NCBI RefSeq assembly: GCF_014174375.1
Contig: NZ_JABEQE010000008.1
Location: forward strand, 62,001-126,000
DNA length: 64,000 nt
Reading direction: 5' to 3'
Origin: Gluconacetobacter asukensis
GTDB taxonomy: Bacteria > Pseudomonadota > Alphaproteobacteria > Acetobacterales > Acetobacteraceae
The notes beneath the pieces are model-generated. The model worked only from the letters and a program-made list of their open reading frames with translations. It ran no database searches and was not told where the DNA came from. The position numbers and the translations under genes were made by a program. Below are positions 34,445-43,078 of this stretch, in pieces; within the stretch, counting starts at the first letter, position 1; each line of letters starts with the position of its first letter.

Positions 34445-35412
34445 GTGACGTCGCGGCCCAGCAGGCCAACGGCCAGCGCGTAGAAATCCGACGGGTTGTA
34501 GCGGCGGATCACCGAAAAATTGCGATAGACCATAAAGGCCTCACCCCCCGGCCCATCCGGGCGGATCACCGCCCCGCGAATATCGGTGCGCGAAAACGTG
34601 CGTCCATCCGCCCTGCGCACGCCCTGCCCCATCCATTCTTCCAGGGTGCGCACATTGCCGCGGCCCAGTTCGGCCTGCGCCACCGTCGCGGGCACCGTAA
34701 CCTCCTGCCCCCAGGGCTCGCCCGCCACCCAGCCGCAACGGGCCAGATAATTGGCGATCGACGCCATGACGTCCGGTTCGCTGTTCCAGATGTCGCGGCG
34801 GCCGGTGCCGGTGAAATCGACCGCGTAACGCAAATAGGCACTGGGCATGAACTGGGGCTGCCCCATCGCGCCGGCATAGCTGCCCAGCATCGAATCGGGT
34901 TCGACATCCCCATGGTCCAGAATGCGCAGCGCATTCATCAGCTCTGCCCGGAAGAACGACGCCCGCCGCCCGTCATAGGCCAGCGTGGCCAGCGCATCCG
35001 CGACATGAAACGTCCCCATCCGCGTACCGTACGCAGATTCCAGGCCCCAGATCCCCACCAGCGGCTGGCGGTCGACGCTGTACCGCCCGCTGACCTCCGC
35101 CAGCAACGCGGCGCGCGCGCCCGCCGCCGCACGCCCGTCCGCAATCTTCTTCGGCGTCAGCACCTTCTGGCGATATTGGGCCCAGGTCAGGGTGAATTCC
35201 GGCTGGTGGCGGTCCAGTTCCAGGACCCGTGCATTAGGCGCCCGCAAGGCCAGGGCCCGATCGATGATCGCGGCCGACAATCCATGGCCCACCGCCTCGG
35301 CCCGTACGCCGGCCAGAAACGCGGCATAAGATTGCTCCGCCGCGCGCGCCGTGGGCACGCCGGCGGCGAAAGCGGCCGAGGCCGACAGCAGGAAATCACG
35401 GCGTCCGATCAT
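34441..35412 (-). CDS. Lytic murein transglycosylase (MltB-like)
   Basis: This 323-residue protein has a twin-arginine-like leader (GRRDFLLSASAAFAAG). The SLT/MltB fold has catalytic Glu125 in GIWGLESAYGT, plus GSYAGAMGQPQFMPSAYLRYAVDF and DVMASIANYL. It cleaves the MurNAc-GlcNAc bond with formation of an anhydro end. It is the first gene of the operon that continues to 27582. A C-terminal peptidoglycan-binding domain is absent. Confidence 0.92.
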   Translation of the reverse strand: MIGRRDFLLSASAAFAAGVPTARAAEQSYAAFLAGVRAEAVGHGLSAAIIDRALALRAPNARVLELDRHQPEFTLTWAQYRQKVLTPKKIADGRAAAGARAALLAEVSGRYSVDRQPLVGIWGLESAYGTRMGTFHVADALATLAYDGRRASFFRAELMNALRILDHGDVEPDSMLGSYAGAMGQPQFMPSAYLRYAVDFTGTGRRDIWNSEPDVMASIANYLARCGWVAGEPWGQEVTVPATVAQAELGRGNVRTLEEWMGQGVRRADGRTFSRTDIRGAVIRPDGPGGEAFMVYRNFSVIRRYNPSDFYALAVGLLGRDVT

Positions 35413-35640
35413 GACGAAAGCTGTGCCACAATCCGCCGGGGGCTTTCAATCCTCGCCGCTGTCGGCAGGCGATTTGTCGGTGGTGGCGAAGCATGCCACA
35501 AGGTCCCCAATCCGGGCACCACCCCGGCCGGCCCGTCCGGCTGCCGCGCGGAACGGATTCCATGGGCAAGAGGTTCACGACGTGAGGATTGCGACCCGCT
35601 TCTTTCTGCCGTTCCGGGATTGAACGGCGGCGCCCCGGTC

Positions 35641-36216
35641 ATGTTTCCCTCACTCTCCGCCCTGTTCGCCAAAGCCGGCGCCGCGCCCGCAATCCAGGCG
35701 CTGGTCATCATCATCGGCACGTTCATTCTCGAAGACGCCGCGACCATCCTGACCGCCATGGAGGTCCAGACCGGTCAGGTCGCCCTGCCCGTTGCCTTAC
35801 TCGCACTTTATGTCGGGATCGTGGCCGGCGACCTGGGCCTGTATGGCCTGGGCAAGCTCGCGGCCCTGTGGCCGGCGGCCCGGCGCTGGGTCAAGGTCCC
35901 CCAGGACGAGAATGGCGGCAACTGGTTCGGCCGGAACGTGTTCCGCATCGTGTTCATCAGCCGCTTCATCCCCGGCGCACGGTTGCCGCTCTATACGGCG
36001 TGCGGGTTTTTTGGCGCATCGGTGCGTCGGTTCGCCCTGGCGGCCATCCTGGCAACCCTGATCTGGACAACATTGCTCTTCGCGGTATCGCTACAGGTCG
36101 GCCATTTCCTGATCACGCATCTGGGTGCATGGAAATGGGCCGGAATGGGAGGATTCGCCCTGACCATCCTTCTCGTCGGCCGGATCGTGGCCAATGTGCG
36201 GAGTCCGTCCCGATGA
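35641..36216 (+). CDS. DedA-family membrane protein
   Basis: This 191-residue polytopic protein starts at the ATG at 35641. The segment FILEDAATILTA and the later FISRFIPGARLPLYTACGFFG match the acidic re-entrant and R-x(3)-P-G-x-R segments of the DedA/VTT family, which move polyprenyl-phosphate or other lipids across the inner membrane. The long open frame before this start (from 34336) runs antisense to the MltB-like gene and is not coding. It overlaps the ATP-grasp gene by four bases, so the two are probably linked in function. Confidence 0.88.
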   Translation: MFPSLSALFAKAGAAPAIQALVIIIGTFILEDAATILTAMEVQTGQVALPVALLALYVGIVAGDLGLYGLGKLAALWPAARRWVKVPQDENGGNWFGRNVFRIVFISRFIPGARLPLYTACGFFGASVRRFALAAILATLIWTTLLFAVSLQVGHFLITHLGAWKWAGMGGFALTILLVGRIVANVRSPSR

Positions 36217-37310
36217 CCCATGCCTCCACCGCCGCCACGCCCCAGGCCGACGTATCCCGACCGCCCTCTCCGCTGTCGATGTTCGAATTCTGGCCTGGCT
36301 GGGCCTTCTACACCCCCATCGTCCTCTACTGGATCCTGATGGGGCTGCGGCATGGCGACCTCAGCCTGCCCACCGCCGCCAATCCACGGATCGAAACCGG
36401 CGGCCTGTGCGGCGAAAGCAAGACCGACATCCTGGACATGGCGGGCGATGTCGCGCGCCAGTGGATCGCGCCTTATACGACGGTAACCACCGGATCGGCC
36501 GACGATGCGGCGGCCGCGACCGCGGCCCTGGCACGGGCCGGGCTGGCGCTGCCAGTGGTCGTGAAGCCGGATATCGGATGCAACGGCACGGGCGTAAAGC
36601 TGGTCACCACGCCCCAGGAACTGGCCGCGGCAGTGGTGCTGTTTCCGCCGGGAATCCGGCTGGTGATGCAGCGCCTGATCCCCTATGAGCACGAGGCCGG
36701 CATCTTCTACATCCGCCATCCGGACGAAGAGCGGGGCCGGATCACCTCGGTGACCTACAAGGAAGCACCGGTTCTGGTCGGGGATGGCCGCTCGACCGTC
36801 CGCCAGTTGATCGACGCCGACGCCCGCACCCGCCTGGTGCCGCATCTCTACCTGCCCCGCCTGGGCACGCGGGTGCATGAGATCCTGCCGGCGGGCGAGA
36901 CGATGCGCCTGGTCTTCGCCGGCAATCATTGCAAGGGCTCGATCTTCCGCAACGGCGCCGACGACGTCACTCCAGCCCTGACGGAACAGATCGACCGGAT
37001 CATGCGCGACATACCCGATTTCCATTTCGGCCGGATCGACCTGAAATTCGAATCGGTGGCCGCCCTCCGACTCGGCCGGGGGTTCGAGATCATCGAAATC
37101 AACGGCGTGGGGTCGGAGGCGACCCATATCTGGGATTCGCGCACCACATTGCGCGAGGCCTATGCCGCGCAGTTCATGCATTACCGCGAAACGTTTCGCA
37201 TCGGCGCGAAGAAGAAGAAGGCCGGCTGGCGGTCGGCCGGGGCCTTCACGATGCTACGTTACTGGCGCCGCCAGAAGAAACTCCTGGCCTCTTATCCGCT
37301 TAATGACTGA
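36213..37310 (+). CDS. ATP-grasp-type ligase of unknown substrate
   Basis: This 365-residue protein has an N-terminal hydrophobic segment FEFWPGWAFYTPIVLYWILM followed by LPTAANPRIETGGLCGESK. An ATP-grasp core comes next, with VVKPDIGCNGTGVKLV, VMQRLIPYEHEAGIFY and a C-terminal FGRIDLKFES and IIEINGVGSEATH that hold the metal-binding acids. Such proteins form carboxylate-amine or related bonds and are often annotated as D-Ala-D-Ala ligase-like, though the true substrate is unknown. The ATG overlaps the dedA stop (ATGA at 36213-36216), which suggests an envelope or lipid-linked role. Confidence 0.75.
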   Translation: MTHASTAATPQADVSRPPSPLSMFEFWPGWAFYTPIVLYWILMGLRHGDLSLPTAANPRIETGGLCGESKTDILDMAGDVARQWIAPYTTVTTGSADDAAAATAALARAGLALPVVVKPDIGCNGTGVKLVTTPQELAAAVVLFPPGIRLVMQRLIPYEHEAGIFYIRHPDEERGRITSVTYKEAPVLVGDGRSTVRQLIDADARTRLVPHLYLPRLGTRVHEILPAGETMRLVFAGNHCKGSIFRNGADDVTPALTEQIDRIMRDIPDFHFGRIDLKFESVAALRLGRGFEIIEINGVGSEATHIWDSRTTLREAYAAQFMHYRETFRIGAKKKKAGWRSAGAFTMLRYWRRQKKLLASYPLND

Positions 37311-37351
37311 GAGCCGGTTCAGCAGCGCCGCGCCCGGCAATCCGGCGCGCG

Positions 37352-37816
37352 CTACGGCGTCGAATCGGAGGACAGGCCGCCATTCCCGAAGATGTAATTA
37401 CTGACCTGCTGCTCCAGGCTGACAGCTTCCTGCGCATTGGTGATCACCGCGCCGGGGGCCAGCCGGTCTTTCGCCGTGCCCGGCTCGATCATCAGCGAAT
37501 CGTCGCTGGTCATGGTCGCGCTGCCGATCGTCACGCCACTGTCGGCCGGCAGCGACAGCGCCCGATCCACCGTAAAGCGCACATTCGCCACCGCCATCAC
37601 GGGGTCCAGGACAATGTCGGTCACACGCCCCACGGGCACGCCGGCCAACTGGACATCCGCCCCCACATGCAGCCCATTGGCCGAAATGAACCGGGCCGTC
37701 AGCGGATAGCGATCATGGCTCAGGTCGGTCTGCGAGGCCCGGGCGTAGACGTAGAATACGGCCGCCACCAGCAGGACCAGGCTGCTGAAGACGATCGCGC
37801 TTCCTTTTTCCCGCAC
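37352..37816 (-). CDS. mlaD: MlaD-type MCE-domain lipid transport protein
   Basis: This protein has 154 residues from the GTG at 37816, which has GAGGGG six bases upstream. An N-terminal membrane anchor (SAIVFSSLVLLVAAVFYVYA) is followed by one MCE domain (RFISANGLHVGADVQLAGVPVGRVTDI), as in MlaD of the phospholipid retrograde transport system. Other mla genes are not nearby in the window. The open frame extends to 37903, but that part lacks a signal and a ribosome site. Confidence 0.88.
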   Translation of the reverse strand: MREKGSAIVFSSLVLLVAAVFYVYARASQTDLSHDRYPLTARFISANGLHVGADVQLAGVPVGRVTDIVLDPVMAVANVRFTVDRALSLPADSGVTIGSATMTSDDSLMIEPGTAKDRLAPGAVITNAQEAVSLEQQVSNYIFGNGGLSSDSTP

Positions 37817-37919
37817 CAAATGCCCCTCTCCTCTTCCCGTTGGCCCACAATTCGCCACACTGTCCGGCAAGTGCTTGCCGAACTGATGAAAAATGGGCAC
37901 CACGCCAGTCTAAATCGCC

Positions 37920-38777
37920 ATGGACAGCCGGACAATGACAGTTTTCCAAGCCATCATGATCGCGATCCTCCAGGGGGCGACCGAACTCTTTCCGGTCAGC
38001 AGCCTGGGCCACGCCGTCATTGTCCCCGCCCTGCTCGGCTGGGTGTTCGACCCGCAGGGGGAAATCTTCCTCCCCTTCCTGGTCATGCTGCATCTGGGGA
38101 CGGCCGTCGCGCTGCTGTATTTCTTCCGTAGCGACTGGGTGGCCATCTTCCAGGGCATCACCGGCCGCAACGGCAGCCAGCGACAGGCCGAGAGCATCCA
38201 CATCCTCGCCCTGCTGGTCGTGGCGACCATTCCCGCCGTCATCATCGGCGGGCTGCTGGAACATTGGCTGCGCGCGCTGTTCGGCAGCGCCCGCTATGCC
38301 GCCATCTTCCTTGTCCTCAACGGCTTCCTGCTGCTGATCGCGGATCGGCTGCGCGGCAGCCGCGCCATCCAGCTCGGGCGCCCCATCGCCTCGCTCACCT
38401 ATGCCGATGCCCTGATCATCGGCCTGTGGCAGTGCCTCGCCTTTTTCCCCGGCATTTCGCGCTCGGGGGCCACCATGGTCGGCGGCCTGTTCCGCAGGCT
38501 CAACCATGAAGGCGCCGCGCATTTCTCGTTCCTGATGGCCCAGCCGGTCATCATCGGCGCCGCCGTACGCGAGGCCGCGCACATGCGCCACGTCACCCTC
38601 GCGCCCGGACAGATGCAGTTGGCCACCGTGGCCGCGGTGGTGGCGGCCGTGACCGCCCTGGCCAGCACCGCCTTCCTGATGCGCTATTTCCGCCAGCACG
38701 AGCAGTGGGCGCTGCGTCCATTCGGCTATTACTGCCTCATCGCCGGTGCCATCGCCTATTTCGTCCTCGGCCATTAA
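37920..38777 (+). CDS. uppP: Undecaprenyl-diphosphate phosphatase
   Basis: UppP (BacA) recycles the lipid carrier for peptidoglycan and other surface polymers. The protein has 285 residues and about eight membrane segments. The conserved QGATELFPVSSLGH near residue 20 and PGISRSGATM near 180 are its catalytic regions. Two ATGs (37920 and 37935) are possible starts and neither has a strong ribosome site. A dispersed palindrome begins one base after the stop. Confidence 0.95.
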   Translation: MDSRTMTVFQAIMIAILQGATELFPVSSLGHAVIVPALLGWVFDPQGEIFLPFLVMLHLGTAVALLYFFRSDWVAIFQGITGRNGSQRQAESIHILALLVVATIPAVIIGGLLEHWLRALFGSARYAAIFLVLNGFLLLIADRLRGSRAIQLGRPIASLTYADALIIGLWQCLAFFPGISRSGATMVGGLFRRLNHEGAAHFSFLMAQPVIIGAAVREAAHMRHVTLAPGQMQLATVAAVVAAVTALASTAFLMRYFRQHEQWALRPFGYYCLIAGAIAYFVLGH

Positions 38778-38892
38778 GAGGCCGTTTGCAAAGTGCTGCT
38801 GCCGCCAATCCAACGCGCGTTTGCGGCACTTCGCTGCTTACAGCGCGTGCCGGCCCGCTCCTGCTCGGCATCGACACTTTTCAAACGGCCTC
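38778..38892 (+). repeat. Dispersed 3'-end palindrome family, copy R3
   Basis: The outer arm gaggccgtttgcaaagtg (38778-38795) pairs with cacttttcaaacggcctc (38875-38892), 17 of 18 bases. The interior shares the ccaatccaacgcgcgttt and cacttcgctgcttac stretches with the longer copies. It begins directly after the uppP stop and ends 17 bases before the SGNH hydrolase start. Confidence 0.75.
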
Positions 38893-38909
38893 ATAGCATT
38901 CCGGATATC

Positions 38910-39695
38910 ATGACACGCTCCCTTCGCCCCCTGCTGGCGATCACCGCCCTGCTCGCCCTCGCCGCACCCGCTGCCGCACCGGCCGCAACCGCCAATCTGG
39001 CCGTCGAACAGGTCTCGCGCATGGATACGCCGTGGTGGCACCAGCGCTTCGCCGACAAGCAGGCGGAAATCACCAGCGGCCGTTACGATCTGGTGTGGCT
39101 GGGGGATTCCATCACCCAGAACTGGGAGCGCAACGGGCCGGAGCCCTGGCGCGATTTCGCACCGGTCTGGCAGCATTATTACGGCGACCGGCACGCCATC
39201 AATCTGGGCTTCAAGGGCGACAGCACCTGCCATGTCCTGTGGCGGCTGGCCCATGGCGAACTGGATTTCCGCACTGCGCCACGCCTGTTCGTGGTCATGA
39301 TCGGCGCCAATAATTTCGGCCATGTCCATACCGACGCGGCCCATACCTATCCCGGCATCACCCGCATCGTCGATGCGATCCACGCCCGCTTCCCGACCAC
39401 GCAGATCCTGCTGCTGGAGGTCCTGCCCTCGATCCGCTCGGCCTGGGTCAGCGCGAACACCCGGCAGCTGAACAGCATGCTGGCGGCGGATATCCGCCGG
39501 GGCCGCCCGTGGCTGCACCTGCAGGATGCCGGAGCGGCGGTGGAAGCAAATGGCGCACCCGACCCGTCACGCTTCCTGGACCCGCACCTGACCCCGCCCG
39601 ACCCGCCGCTCCACCCGACGGCGGCTGCACAACAGGACATCGCACGGATCATCGAGCCGACCGTGGCCACGATCCTGGGCGACCACCGCCACTAA
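38910..39695 (+). CDS. Secreted SGNH/GDSL-type hydrolase
   Basis: This protein has 261 residues from the ATG at 38910. A signal peptide (RSLRPLLAITALLALAAPAA) precedes an SGNH fold with the nucleophile in WLGDSITQ (Ser67), block III in MIGANNFGH and block V in DPPLHPTAAA (Asp and His). This family includes acetyl-esterases and platelet-activating-factor acetylhydrolase-like enzymes. The periplasmic or secreted location suggests removal of acyl groups from glycans or lipids. The frame extends upstream through the repeat, but that part is not expected to be coding. Confidence 0.87.
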   Translation: MTRSLRPLLAITALLALAAPAAAPAATANLAVEQVSRMDTPWWHQRFADKQAEITSGRYDLVWLGDSITQNWERNGPEPWRDFAPVWQHYYGDRHAINLGFKGDSTCHVLWRLAHGELDFRTAPRLFVVMIGANNFGHVHTDAAHTYPGITRIVDAIHARFPTTQILLLEVLPSIRSAWVSANTRQLNSMLAADIRRGRPWLHLQDAGAAVEANGAPDPSRFLDPHLTPPDPPLHPTAAAQQDIARIIEPTVATILGDHRH

Positions 39696-39750
39696 GCGGG
39701 CCTGGCTGCACATGCGCGCTGTCGGCGACCCGGCGCGCGTTGCCTGCCAT
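39696..39750 (+). repeat. Dispersed 3'-end palindrome family, partial copy R6
   Basis: This copy starts directly after the SGNH hydrolase stop. It carries the inner hairpin of the family (catgcgcgc ... gcgcgcgttg with a spacer like that of the other copies) but lacks the matching far outer arm. The rest of the gap to 39811 shows nothing else. Confidence 0.5.
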
Positions 39751-39811
39751 CTTGCGCAGGAACAGCTTTTGCAACGATACAGGCTTTCCCCGATCTGATA
39801 TTGTGAAATTT

Positions 39812-41350
39812 ATGTCTCTCCCTCGAGCTTCTACCAGCCGCCTGCGGCTTCGCAAAACCATCCAGCAAATCGAATCCGAGAGCCAGAACCATGGGTTACG
39901 GCGCACCCTTGGCCCCATCCAGCTGATGATGCTGGGTATCGGCTCGACCATCGGCGCCGGAATTTACGTCATGACAGGCACCGCCGCCGCCAATTACGCG
40001 GGCCCGGCCATCCTGCTCTCGTTCCTCGTCGCCGGCCTGGCCTGCCTGTTCACCGCGCTGTCATACGGTGAATTGGCCTCCACGATGCCGGTCTCCGGTT
40101 CGGCCTACAGCTACGCCTATGTCTCGATGGGCGAGGGTGCGGCCTGGGCGGTCGGCTGGCTGCTGCTGCTGGAATATGGCGTGTCCTGCGCCGGCGTGGC
40201 GGCAGGGTTTTCCGGATACGCCACCAGCTTACTTCACGATCTGGGCGTCCATGTGCCCACGTTCCTGAGTACCACCCTGGTCCAGACCTTGCCCACGGCC
40301 CACGGCGCCAGCCTGCTGGTGGCCCCCCGGGTCGATCTGGTGGGCGCCCTGTCGGTGGTCGTGGTCACCGGGCTGCTGGTTCTCGGCATCGAGGAATCCG
40401 CGCGGATCAACACGCTGATCGTGTTCGTGAAGGTCGGCGTGCTGATGCTCTTTCTGATCTTCGGCATCCGCTACGTCCATCCCCACAACCTGCTGCCCTT
40501 CATTCCGCCCAGCGAAGGCGGATTTCATTTCGGGGTGCCCGGCATCTTTCGCGCCGCCTCGGTGATCTTCTTCGCCTATGTGGGGTTCGAGACCGTGTCG
40601 ACCGCCTCGGCCGAAGCCCGCAACCCGAAGCGGGACGTGCCGCTGGGCATCATCGGCTCGCTGGTGTTCTGCACTCTGGTCTATATGTGCGTCGCAACGG
40701 TGCTGATCGGGGTTGTTCCCTTCCGCCAGCTGGGCGTGGCCGATCCTCTGGCCATCGCCGTCGATGCGATCGGCCAGCCCTGGCTGGCGCTGATGATCAA
40801 GGTCGGCGCCGTGGTCGGCCTCTGCTCGGTGATCCTGGGCCTGCTCTATGGCCAGACCCGCGTCTTCTTCACCATCGCCCGCGACGGGCTGCTGCCGCCG
40901 ATCTTCTGCCGCCTGCATCCCACCTTCCGCACGCCGTGGGTCGGGACCATGGTACTGGGCGCGATCGTGGCGGTCGCCACAGCAACCCTGCCGATCGACA
41001 TCATCAGCGACCTGGTCAGCCTGGGCACCGCCGCCGCCTTCGGCATCGTCTGCTTCACGGTCATCTGGCAGCGCAACGCACGGCCCGATCTTCCGCGCCC
41101 CTTCAGCGTGCCGCTCGGGGGCATCCGGATCGGCGGCGTGTGGATCGGCGTGGCGCCGGCGCTGGGCATCCTGTTCTGCCTGATCATGGCCGGCCCGCTG
41201 TTCGTGGACATGGTCCGCGCATTGTTCAACGGCAACCCGCTGCCGATGATCCTGCTGGGCACCTACGTGATACTGGGCATCCTCAGCTACACGCTCTACG
41301 GTCACTCCCACTCGCGCCTGGGCCGGGAAGACAACACGGCAATCATCTGA
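39812..41350 (+). CDS. APC-family amino acid permease (cationic amino acid transporter type)
   Basis: This 512-residue protein has about twelve to fourteen membrane segments. The N-terminal LMMLGIGSTIGAGIYVMTGT is the substrate-binding GxG segment of the APC fold, followed by LSYGELASTMPVSGSAYSYAY and FFAYVGFETVSTASAEARNP, typical of the CAT subfamily. It imports amino acids at the inner membrane. The ATG at 39812 has a weak ribosome site, but the upstream frame holds no family sequence. Its stop codon overlaps the first base of palindrome R1. Confidence 0.9.
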   Translation: MSLPRASTSRLRLRKTIQQIESESQNHGLRRTLGPIQLMMLGIGSTIGAGIYVMTGTAAANYAGPAILLSFLVAGLACLFTALSYGELASTMPVSGSAYSYAYVSMGEGAAWAVGWLLLLEYGVSCAGVAAGFSGYATSLLHDLGVHVPTFLSTTLVQTLPTAHGASLLVAPRVDLVGALSVVVVTGLLVLGIEESARINTLIVFVKVGVLMLFLIFGIRYVHPHNLLPFIPPSEGGFHFGVPGIFRAASVIFFAYVGFETVSTASAEARNPKRDVPLGIIGSLVFCTLVYMCVATVLIGVVPFRQLGVADPLAIAVDAIGQPWLALMIKVGAVVGLCSVILGLLYGQTRVFFTIARDGLLPPIFCRLHPTFRTPWVGTMVLGAIVAVATATLPIDIISDLVSLGTAAAFGIVCFTVIWQRNARPDLPRPFSVPLGGIRIGGVWIGVAPALGILFCLIMAGPLFVDMVRALFNGNPLPMILLGTYVILGILSYTLYGHSHSRLGREDNTAII

Positions 41351-41513
41351 AAGCCTGACCGGAAATGCGCGCTGGTGGCGATCCGACGCGCGTTTCCTGT
41401 GCTTCGCTGCTCACGGCCATCAAGGCCGCTCCGCTGCGATGCTCGGAAACACACGACGGGCGCGCCCCTTCGGGCCGCTCTCGCTCACCAGCCCACATTT
41501 CCGGTCAGGCTTT
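41350..41513 (+). repeat. Dispersed 3'-end palindrome family, full copy R1
   Basis: The outer arms aaagcctgaccggaaatg (41350-41367) and its exact complement (41496-41513) form an 18-bp perfect stem. This extends inward to about 28 bp with two mismatches through gctggtg and caccagc. Inside, ggaaatgcgcg (41361-41371) can instead pair with cgcgcgtttcc (41387-41397), with one G-T wobble. It overlaps the permease stop. About 85% similar to copy R2. Nothing else is seen in the gap up to 41576. Confidence 0.85.
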
Positions 41514-41576
41514 GAGAAACTGATGAATGGCGGGCGGCCGATAAGGCCGCCCCGCTTCAATGCGTGGAGCCTGAAC

Positions 41577-42746
41577 CTACGGTCCGGAGGGGCCGGTATA
41601 GGCCCCCGGCGGGGGCCGATCGATCAGGGGCGCCACCATCAGGGCCTCCTGCCCCGCCAGGGACGAGACATGGGCCAGCCGCTCGCGCGGCAGGGCCTCG
41701 GGACACTCGTCCCGCAGAAAGACGATGATCTTTTCCCGGATCTCGCACCGCAGATCCCAGCTCACCATCGCCGAGCGCGCGCTGGCGATGATCCGCACGG
41801 TCATGACCTGGGCGCTGCAATCGGCCACCTGCACATCGAACACCTTGCCGTCCCACAGAGGGCTGCCATGCACGATCTCACGCAGGCGCACGCGGATACG
41901 GTCCATGGGCGCATGGAAATCGACATACAGGAACACCACGCCGATCAACGCCGCCGAATTATGGGTCCAGTTCTGGAACGGATTTTCCAGGAACCAGGAG
42001 ATCGGCACGATATGCCGCCGCCAGTCCCAGACCCGCAGCACGACATAGGTGGCGGTGATTTCCTCCACCCACGCCCAGTCGCCATTGATGATGATCAGAT
42101 CTTCCATGCGAATCGGCTGCGTCATGGCGATCTGCATGCCCGCGATCAGATTGGTCAGCAGCGGACGGGCCGCCAGGCCGACCACCACGGAGGCCGCGCC
42201 CGCCGACGCAAACAGGCTCAACCCGTATTCCCGCACCGATTCGAACGTCATCAGCGCCGAACCGACCGTCAGCAGCCCGACCAGGATATCCGCCATGCGC
42301 CGCAGCACGCGGACCTGGGTCATGTGGGTACGCAGCAGGATATCGTCGCGATCGTCCTTGCCGGTGATCCGCGCCAGATAGGCATCGGACAGGATGCGCA
42401 TGGCCACGATCGCTGCATAGCCCACCATCAGCACGAACAGCACCAGCAGCCCATGGCCGGCCCATTGCATCGTGCGATAGGAAAAACCGGAAGCCGGCAG
42501 CGCGGTCCCAACGAAGATAATCGCCAGCATCACCCGTGCCGGGCGCTGCATCGCCGTCGTGAACGACCGGACGAACGCGCCCCTCTTCTGTCCCGGAATG
42601 CGCAGGACCAGCTTGGTCATGATCCGGCTGCAGATCTCGGCCATCAGCACCGCCGCGCACAGCATCAGCACCGAGGCCACCGTGGCGGGAAGCCAGTCGA
42701 AGGACTCGCGAATCTGGGTCAGGAGGTCGATGAAGGCGCTTTTCAC
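41577..42746 (-). CDS. MscS-family mechanosensitive channel
   Basis: This 389-residue membrane protein has four to five N-terminal hydrophobic segments. A pore-lining helix and MscS beta domain follow: ASAGAASVVVGLAARPLLTNLIAGMQIAMTQPIRMEDLIII and the GDWAWVEEI strand region. A C-terminal cytosolic part follows. It releases solutes on hypo-osmotic shock. It is a single gene on the minus strand, converging with the permease gene across repeat R1. Confidence 0.9.
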   Translation of the reverse strand: MKSAFIDLLTQIRESFDWLPATVASVLMLCAAVLMAEICSRIMTKLVLRIPGQKRGAFVRSFTTAMQRPARVMLAIIFVGTALPASGFSYRTMQWAGHGLLVLFVLMVGYAAIVAMRILSDAYLARITGKDDRDDILLRTHMTQVRVLRRMADILVGLLTVGSALMTFESVREYGLSLFASAGAASVVVGLAARPLLTNLIAGMQIAMTQPIRMEDLIIINGDWAWVEEITATYVVLRVWDWRRHIVPISWFLENPFQNWTHNSAALIGVVFLYVDFHAPMDRIRVRLREIVHGSPLWDGKVFDVQVADCSAQVMTVRIIASARSAMVSWDLRCEIREKIIVFLRDECPEALPRERLAHVSSLAGQEALMVAPLIDRPPPGAYTGPSGP

Positions 42747-42920
42747 GAATCCGGGTTCACTCTTTCCGTAGGGGCGACGCAGGATGCCAACGGCATGAAT
42801 GGCGTCATATCAATGGGGACGAGGCGCTTCTTTAACCATGATGAGAGCCCTCACTTCAAACACGATCCGTGGGTTGACTTTACCCGGACGGGGCGATATC
42901 TCCCACGTCACCGACACGAT

Positions 42921-42995
42921 GGCGGCGTAGCTCAGCGGTAGAGCAGGGGAATCATAATCCCTTGGTCGGCGGTTCAAATCCGTCCGCCGCTACCA
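42921..42995 (+). tRNA. tRNA-Met (anticodon CAT), elongator type
   Basis: A full cloverleaf of 75 bases including an encoded CCA. Acceptor ggcggcg pairs with cgccgct, with the first pair G-T. D-arm gctc/gagc. Anticodon stem gggga/tccct with loop atcataa. T-arm ggcgg/ccgtc with loop ttcaaat. The sequence resembles elongator rather than initiator tRNA-Met, and the G1-T72 pair is a standard-type wobble. A tRNA-Ile2 (lysidine) reading is less likely from the acceptor sequence. Confidence 0.93.
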
Positions 42996-43031
42996 TCGGT
43001 CGGTCTTCCCATTTTATACAGACAATCCGGC

Positions 43032-43050
43032 AGGCCCGCATGACGGGCCT
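43032..43050 (+). terminator. Terminator after tRNA-Met
   Basis: aggcccg (43032-43038) pairs with cgggcct (43044-43050), followed by TTAG. It lies 37 bases after the tRNA and 28 bases beyond the convergent cytochrome gene, so it may serve both. Confidence 0.6.
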
Positions 43051-43078
43051 TTAGCCGTAATCGTGACGTTCGTCCCGC

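Noticed and set aside
34336-36216. Very long + strand frame (626 codons) spanning the DedA gene
   Set aside because: Only the part from 35641 has DedA sequence. The upstream half is antisense to the MltB-like gene and has an Arg/Pro-rich composition typical of GC-rich shadow frames.
41350-41513. Palindrome copies as MITEs with target duplications
   Set aside because: No flanking direct repeats are visible at R1 or R2, and all copies are tied to stop codons. A mobile origin remains possible but is not supported here.
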